Virus record (IMG/VR): IMGVR_UViG_3300027152_000014
Span: 1 to 32,528 of that record
Source of the DNA: a virus
Direction: 5' to 3' (one strand)
DNA length: 32,528 bases
Both the position numbers and the translations under genes were made by a program. Below, in pieces: positions 29,361 to 32,528 of the stretch. The first letter of the stretch is position 1. Every line of letters starts with the position of its first letter. Under the pieces are notes generated by a model that was not told the DNA's origin, did not search any database, and saw nothing but the letters and a program-made list of their open reading frames with translations.

Positions 29361-30371
29361 ATGAATGATAAAAATAACAACAAAAATAATTCAGCATTAA
29401 ATCAAACAGATGTAACTAAATCAAAGAAAAAGGAAACTTTTATCGTGTTGTACGAGCGATATTTACTTGATGGCAATTTAGACTTGTTAGATAAATTGTT
29501 CTATGCGTTTTTTGTATCCTTACATTGCGCTGGCCGTGTTATCGATATTACAAATTCACAATTAAGAGAAAAAATTAAAGTTAGTCCAGACGAATTTATT
29601 TCGATAGACAAGGTTAAAAGAAGTTTAAAAAAACTTGAAGACTTGGACTATATCAAAAGATACACAAATAAAACCAACAGCGACAGAATAATTGTCCCAG
29701 TAATAAAGCATGATTTTGACGAGATTGACGAATCAAAAGCTGATGTTTTCTATGATAGATACGGCAATGAATATCACCCTGTCGATAAAAATGCACCTAG
29801 GGGCAACGGTGCACCAAGGGGCAAATTTGCACCACCCCCAGTGCACGGGTGCACCACATATAATATAAAAGATAATATAAAAGAAAATAATAACTTCGTT
29901 ATTACAAAAAACGAGTTTGCAGATGTTATTCAGAAAGCTCAAGAGTGTTTAGAAAAAACAAAGGAGAATCTTCCAAGCACATCAAGCGAGATTGTTCCGT
30001 ATGAATACCAAGATACAAATTTACCTGCCTTAAAAAAATCAACAACACTTACACAGTTAGAAGAAATTAATTCTCTTAATTTACCCAGTGAGTTTTTAGA
30101 GCAGTTGATTTTGATACGCAAAGCCAACAAAGCATCGGTAAACAAAAAAGCCATGCAAGCGGTTTATCAAGAATTAGTGAAATTAAAAAATGCTGGACTT
30201 GATTTAAACGAATGTTTAAACATGTATGCCAATTGTGGGTGGAAAGGTTTTGTTGCTGATTGGTTTATAAATTCGATGGCTAAAAAGCCAAGCACTCATT
30301 TAGATCATAATTCGATTCAATGGGGTAAGGATATGGAATCAGATCCATTTTTTCAAAATTTATTGGATTAA
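29361..30371 (+). CDS. Replication initiator, lambda O-like arrangement
   Basis: The 336-residue protein has a Lys/Asn-rich N-terminus, then a winged-helix DNA-binding domain at about 40-115 (LLDKLFYAFFVSLHCAG, DITNSQLREKIKVS, KVKRSLKKLEDLDYIKRY). A low-complexity Pro/Gly linker follows at 145-166, encoded by repeated DNA. The C-terminal domain at about 230-310 has NAGLDLNECLNMYANCGWKG followed by FVADWFI, a pattern common at the end of phage initiators. The P-like loader gene follows after five bases. This order, and DNA repeats inside the gene, closely parallel lambda O. It would bind the origin and recruit host DnaB through the P-like protein. The ribosome binding site is weak (GGGT). Confidence 0.8.
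   Translation: MNDKNNNKNNSALNQTDVTKSKKKETFIVLYERYLLDGNLDLLDKLFYAFFVSLHCAGRVIDITNSQLREKIKVSPDEFISIDKVKRSLKKLEDLDYIKRYTNKTNSDRIIVPVIKHDFDEIDESKADVFYDRYGNEYHPVDKNAPRGNGAPRGKFAPPPVHGCTTYNIKDNIKENNNFVITKNEFADVIQKAQECLEKTKENLPSTSSEIVPYEYQDTNLPALKKSTTLTQLEEINSLNLPSEFLEQLILIRKANKASVNKKAMQAVYQELVKLKNAGLDLNECLNMYANCGWKGFVADWFINSMAKKPSTHLDHNSIQWGKDMESDPFFQNLLD
29792..29900. other. Candidate replication origin inside the initiator gene
   Basis: TGCACC begins at 29792, 29810 and 29828, an 18-bp spacing, with TGCACG at 29842 and TGCACC again at 29850. The first two units agree in 14 of 18 positions (TGCACCtAGGGGCAA and TGCACCaAGGGGCAA). Immediately to the right, 29857-29900 is almost pure A+T. Iterons plus an unwinding-type AT tract in the middle of the O gene is the plan of the lambda origin. 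Confidence 0.65.
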
Positions 30372-30376
30372 ATAAC

Positions 30377-30958
30377 ATGAATGATAAATTTAATGAACAG
30401 TCTTACAATGTCATTAACTCTTTATTTGCTAAACTGGCTGGTATATTTCCAGCATTTTCTAAAGCATGGCCGACGGCAGTAGAGTTTGAATCAGCAAAAA
30501 AGAACTGGTTGCTTGCTTTAGTTGAAAATGACATAAACACTTTGGCTAAATTGCAGATTGGTTTAAAAAAAGCTAGAGCGCTAGGTAGGCCTTGGATACC
30601 CAGCATCGGAGAATTTATTGAATGGTGTAAGCCAAGACTTGAAGACTACGGCATGCCCGAATTGTTTGAGGCTTACAAAGAGGCTTGTCGCAATGCACAC
30701 GATGTTAAATACAATTATCCATGCAATTGGTCACATCAAGCGGTTTATCATGCTGCAATCGAAACTGGGATATACGAATTAGAGAAAAAGTTTGATGCGT
30801 TTAAAGTTTACTATCAAAGAGCCTGTCAAACCGTTTTTGATGGGGGTACATTGAGAGATTTACCAAAACTTATATCTCACAACCAAGAAAAAGAAAAGTC
30901 GCCCGTAGTGGCTATAAATGCGTTAAACGATATGTTAAAACAACTTGGTAAAAAATAA
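30377..30958 (+). CDS. Replication protein P-like helicase loader
   Basis: The 193-residue protein matches lambda P in its central region: VINSLFAKLAGIFPAFSKAW at 12-31, FESAKKNWLLALVENDINTL at 36-55, and LGRPWIPSIGEFIEWCKPRL at 68-87. Lambda P binds host DnaB helicase and delivers it to the O-bound origin. The length is a little shorter than lambda P. It follows the O-like gene with a 5-bp gap and has a bidirectional hairpin after its stop. Host dependence on DnaB and DNA polymerase III fits the absence of a phage polymerase. Confidence 0.85.
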   Translation: MNDKFNEQSYNVINSLFAKLAGIFPAFSKAWPTAVEFESAKKNWLLALVENDINTLAKLQIGLKKARALGRPWIPSIGEFIEWCKPRLEDYGMPELFEAYKEACRNAHDVKYNYPCNWSHQAVYHAAIETGIYELEKKFDAFKVYYQRACQTVFDGGTLRDLPKLISHNQEKEKSPVVAINALNDMLKQLGKK

Positions 30959-30989
30959 TATTTTGTTATACTTTGTGTGCAGCAAAATA

Positions 30990-31020
30990 GGGGAGCAAGT
31001 TCCACGCTTTCTTGTTCCCC
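30990..31020. terminator. Bidirectional terminator between P-like gene and ssb
   Basis: GGGGAGCAAG (30990-30999) and CTTGTTCCCC (31011-31020) form a 10-bp stem, with one G-T wobble, and an 11-base loop. It lies between two convergent genes: the P-like gene ends at 30958 and ssb ends at 31027. On both strands the T-run is weak, so termination efficiency is uncertain. Confidence 0.65.
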
Positions 31021-31026
31021 ACCTTC

Positions 31027-31428
31027 TTAAAACGGTATGCCGTCGTAAATCTCATTTGTAACTGTTTTCCGTGGTGCAACGTTACCTAATCTCTCCTCTG
31101 GTTTTTGCAGTATGCTGAAATCGTTAAGCATAATCTTTGTAGAGAGTTTTTGACCTCCTGTGCTGTCTTGGTATTCTTGATAGTCTAAAGAGCCGTCTAG
31201 GTATATCTTTGAGCCTTTGGTAACTATCTTTGATGCGTTCTCTGCAGTCTTTCCGAAAGCCACAACGTTGTGCCACAAAGTGGCTTCAAATGGTTCGCCG
31301 TTCGGGTCTTTTCTTTTTACCATCGTTGCGACTGGAAAAGTCACAATTGGCAATCCTGATTTTGCTTGTTTAAGTTCAGGCGTTTGACCTACAATGCCCA
31401 GAATGTGTACTTTAGCAAGTGTTTTCAT
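31027..31428 (-). CDS. ssb: Single-stranded DNA-binding protein
   Basis: The 133-residue protein is an OB-fold SSB. Signs are ILGIVGQTPELKQAKSGLPI at 9-28, LWHNVVAFGKTAENASKIVT in the middle, GSKIYLDGSLDYQEYQDSTG and a C-terminal tip YDGIPF close to the DDIPF motif that recruits host repair and replication proteins. It would protect single strands during replication and during recombination by the exonuclease and annealing proteins. Its ATG overlaps the stop of the HTH gene by four bases. It is shorter than host SSB because the linker is short. Confidence 0.93.
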   Translation of the reverse strand: MKTLAKVHILGIVGQTPELKQAKSGLPIVTFPVATMVKRKDPNGEPFEATLWHNVVAFGKTAENASKIVTKGSKIYLDGSLDYQEYQDSTGGQKLSTKIMLNDFSILQKPEERLGNVAPRKTVTNEIYDGIPF

Positions 31429-31736
31429 TTCTCTCCTTTTTTGTTTTTTTTATTGACTTTTGAGTTATCTACACAAAAATCCACAGATTCTGTGGATAAG
31501 TTAATCATAGGTTTGGTGGTTAATAATGTTTCTAAGCTAACACTTAACGCCTCAGCAAGTTTTAGTAAAGTTGTTAATTTTGGGTTTGTTTGTTCGTGAA
31601 AACACATGTGCCAAGCGCAAGATTTACTTATATTCAAAGACTTGGCTACCTCTCCAAAGCTTTTATTATTAACAACCATGTAATGCTTAACATGGCTAAC
31701 AATGTTTAAGCGTATAGTTTCTATATCTGTTTCCAT
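31425..31736 (-). CDS. XRE-type HTH regulator
   Basis: The 103-residue protein has a five-helix XRE-type domain at about 14-72, with SFGEVAKSLNISKSCAWHMC (26-45) as the helix-turn-helix and LTTLLKLAEALSVSLETLL behind it. A short Lys-rich tail follows (KVNKKNKKGEK). It has no peptidase domain, so it is not a full CI-type repressor. Its transcription probably starts at one of two predicted promoters at 32072-32155, one of which carries a dyad, so it may regulate its own expression. Its stop overlaps the ssb start. Confidence 0.8.
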   Translation of the reverse strand: METDIETIRLNIVSHVKHYMVVNNKSFGEVAKSLNISKSCAWHMCFHEQTNPKLTTLLKLAEALSVSLETLLTTKPMINLSTESVDFCVDNSKVNKKNKKGEK

Positions 31737-31745
31737 TTTATTACC

Positions 31746-31997
31746 TCAAGCCGTGAATTCACGATAAGATTTTTTCATAATAAAAACCATGTCGCCGTTA
31801 GGCAAAGTTCCACCTACAAATTCACCTTTCCATTCTAATTTTTGAGCAAGCATTTTAGCGGCCAACATCATGTTTTCGGGATAATCCAGCGAGTAATCTT
31901 GATCAATAGTTAATGAAATACCATCGCCAATAAATGCTTTGTAGCGAGAGCCTTTAGTGTTTGTTGGTGCTAAGTATTTTACTTGTATTGCTTTCAT
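31746..31997 (-). CDS. Small early protein (83 aa)
   Basis: The 83-residue protein begins MKAIQVKYLAPTNTKGSRYK and has MMLAAKMLAQKLEWKGEFVG in its second half. The N-terminal pattern is familiar from small proteins of unknown function on phages and plasmids. It has a strong ribosome binding site, AGGAGAAAAG. A hairpin lies just upstream. It is the first gene of the unit with HTH and ssb. Confidence 0.65.
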   Translation of the reverse strand: MKAIQVKYLAPTNTKGSRYKAFIGDGISLTIDQDYSLDYPENMMLAAKMLAQKLEWKGEFVGGTLPNGDMVFIMKKSYREFTA

Positions 31998-32020
31998 TTC
32001 TTTTCTCCTGTTAATTAAAC

Positions 32021-32036
32021 GGAGGCCGAGGCCTCC
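32021..32036 (-). promoter_or_regulatory. Intercistronic hairpin before a ribosome binding site
   Basis: GGAGGCC and GGCCTCC form a perfect 7-bp inverted repeat with a 2-base centre, followed on the minus strand by GTTTAATTAA and the ribosome binding site of the 83-aa gene. This mirrors the hairpin at 24798-24813, which also sits directly before a ribosome binding site. Confidence 0.55.
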
Positions 32037-32071
32037 TAGTGGATAATGTTGGAGTGGGAACCAACAGTACT

Positions 32072-32099
32072 ATTATATATGATTGTAAATATAAGTCAA
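32072..32099 (-). promoter_or_regulatory. Strong promoter for the 83-aa gene, HTH gene and ssb
   Basis: On the minus strand TTGACT (32099-32094), a 16-bp spacer and TATAAT (32077-32072) give a near-consensus sigma-70-type promoter with the same spacing as the repeat promoter. A transcript would start near 32065, about 70 bases before the ATG at 31997, and include the hairpin at 32021-32036. Confidence 0.75.
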
Positions 32100-32120
32100 C
32101 AGTCTAAAATATTTTAATTT

Positions 32121-32155
32121 ATCGACATATATTTAAAACGTGTCGATGCTGTCAA
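32121..32155 (-). promoter_or_regulatory. Second candidate promoter overlapped by 27-bp dyad (copy 2)
   Basis: On the minus strand TTGACA (32155-32150), an 18-bp spacer and TATATG (32131-32126) form a possible promoter. The dyad, arms ATCGACA (32121-32127) and TGTCGAT (32141-32147) with a 13-base centre, covers the spacer and the -10 box, as an operator would. It matches copy 1 at 25042 in 24 of 27 positions. Confidence 0.55.
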
Positions 32156-32223
32156 TAGTTTAAAATAATTTATCTGCTGTTGCTTCAATAACATCCCAAT
32201 TTATGCCAATGGTTGACTCGATA

Positions 32224-32253
32224 AACCATATCGAGAATGCTCTCGGTATGGTT
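32224..32253. terminator. Long hairpin after the 54-aa gene
   Basis: AACCATATCGAGA (32224-32236) and TCTCGGTATGGTT (32241-32253) form a 13-bp stem with one T-G position and a 4-base loop, 12 bases after the stop of the 54-aa gene on the minus strand. There is no T-run, so it may be a transcript 3' end or processing site, or a protein-binding dyad. Confidence 0.5.
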
Positions 32254-32264
32254 GGATCGCACTA

Positions 32265-32429
32265 TTAAGTATTAGAATTAGCTTTATTTGATTCATTCAT
32301 TTTTTTTTGAATTCTTATGTCTGCTTGCAAAAATTTTATTTCTGTTTCTAATTTGTGTACTTTTGAATAAACATCGCTAATAGCAATGCAAAAAATTAAA
32401 GAAATAACTAAAATAGTAAACCAAATCAT
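32265..32429 (-). CDS. Small membrane protein with coiled coil (54 aa)
   Basis: The ATG at 32429 lies just outside the repeat boundary and uses the repeat's GGGAGAAGAGA as its ribosome binding site. The 54-residue product has a membrane segment at about 2-19 (IWFTILVISLIFCIAISD) followed by a charged helix (VYSKVHKLETEIKFLQADIR). This is the equivalent place to the 25002 micro-ORF at the other arm end. Shape would suit a spanin-like or membrane-tethered early protein; no family is recognised. Confidence 0.6.
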   Translation of the reverse strand: MIWFTILVISLIFCIAISDVYSKVHKLETEIKFLQADIRIQKKMNESNKANSNT

Positions 32430-32431
32430 TT

Positions 32432-32528
32432 TCTCTTCTCCCGTTAATCTACGTATTCAATTACACGTAATTCTTTGTCAAGATGCTGCCCGAACTTATA
32501 ACAAGTATCGATATAAGTCTGAGCTTCT
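32432..32528. repeat. Right edge of inverted-repeat copy B
   Basis: Exact reverse complement of 24904-25000 over 97 bases, with identity ending at 32432. It contains the end of the second copy of the 52-aa early gene and its downstream ribosome binding site. The repeat is cut by the end of the window. Confidence 0.95.
32444..32528 (-). CDS. Second copy of the 52-aa early gene, partial at window end
   Basis: The last 27 codons and stop of the gene found complete at 24830-24988 are present here, inverted and identical (EEAQTYIDTCYKFGQHLDKE and then LRVIEYVD). The 5' part lies beyond the window. If the repeat is complete it would be expressed from the second copy of the consensus promoter. Confidence 0.8.
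   Translation of the reverse strand, partial: EAQTYIDTCYKFGQHLDKELRVIEYVD

Noticed and set aside
30990-31020. GC-rich folded segment as a possible tRNA or small RNA gene
   Set aside because: It is a single hairpin between convergent genes, without cloverleaf arms; a terminator explains it.
31425-31736. HTH protein as a full CI-type lysogeny repressor
   Set aside because: It is only 103 residues with no peptidase or dimerisation domain, and no integrase is visible, so lysogeny cannot be claimed.

Overview
The window is almost certainly one near-complete genome, or one contig, of a short-tailed (podovirus-type) double-stranded DNA phage. The virion genes form a T7-like set in one long minus-strand block: small and large terminase, portal, scaffold, major capsid protein, tail tubular proteins A and B, three internal/ejection proteins and tail fibres. 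No phage RNA polymerase, DNA polymerase, integrase or tRNA is visible, so transcription and replication probably rely on the host. The replication genes are instead lambda-like: a winged-helix O-type initiator followed by a P-type helicase loader. The low G+C content, the P-type loader and an E. coli-like thymidine kinase suggest a gammaproteobacterial host, but the sequence does not name it.

Layout. Positions 42-23496 form the late arm, read leftwards. In transcription order it holds terS, a small virion protein, portal, a Bbp19-like protein, scaffold, major capsid protein, a decoration-like protein, tail tubular A and B, three internal proteins, a large tail fibre, four smaller fibre or tail-tip genes, a tail-assembly-like protein, several tiny lysine-rich proteins, an endonuclease VII-like HNH nuclease, a small membrane protein, a DUF1353 lipoprotein, a VRR-NUC nuclease and terL. 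A plus-strand transglycosylase-like lysis gene (23549-24016) and an opposing small cysteine-rich ORF close this arm. Positions 25001-32431 form the early arm. Two transcription units run inward from its ends: small genes at 24593-25361 on the plus strand, and a membrane peptide, a small protein, an HTH regulator and SSB at 32429-31027 on the minus strand. Two more run outward from a divergent centre at 28359-28458: leftwards an exonuclease, a putative annealing protein, small genes and thymidine kinase; rightwards a Cro-like protein, small genes, O and P.

The main architectural finding is that both ends of the window are inverted copies of one internal segment. Bases 1-123 are the reverse complement of 24184-24306, and 32432-32528 are the reverse complement of 24904-25000. 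This fits a circular molecule with an inverted repeat of about 817 bp, of which the second copy is present only as its two edges. Restoring the missing 597 bp would give a circle of about 33.1 kb with a 24 kb late arm and a 7.4 kb early arm. Each repeat copy would carry the same consensus sigma-70-type promoter (TTGACA, 16 bp, TATAAT) and the same two small genes, so both copies would fire inward into the early arm. Recombination between the copies could flip the arms.

Other points worth attention are a lambda-like origin candidate inside the initiator gene (18-bp repeats followed by an AT-rich tract), a 27-bp dyad present twice, one copy of which overlaps a predicted promoter, and a strong inverted repeat in the leader of the capsid gene.
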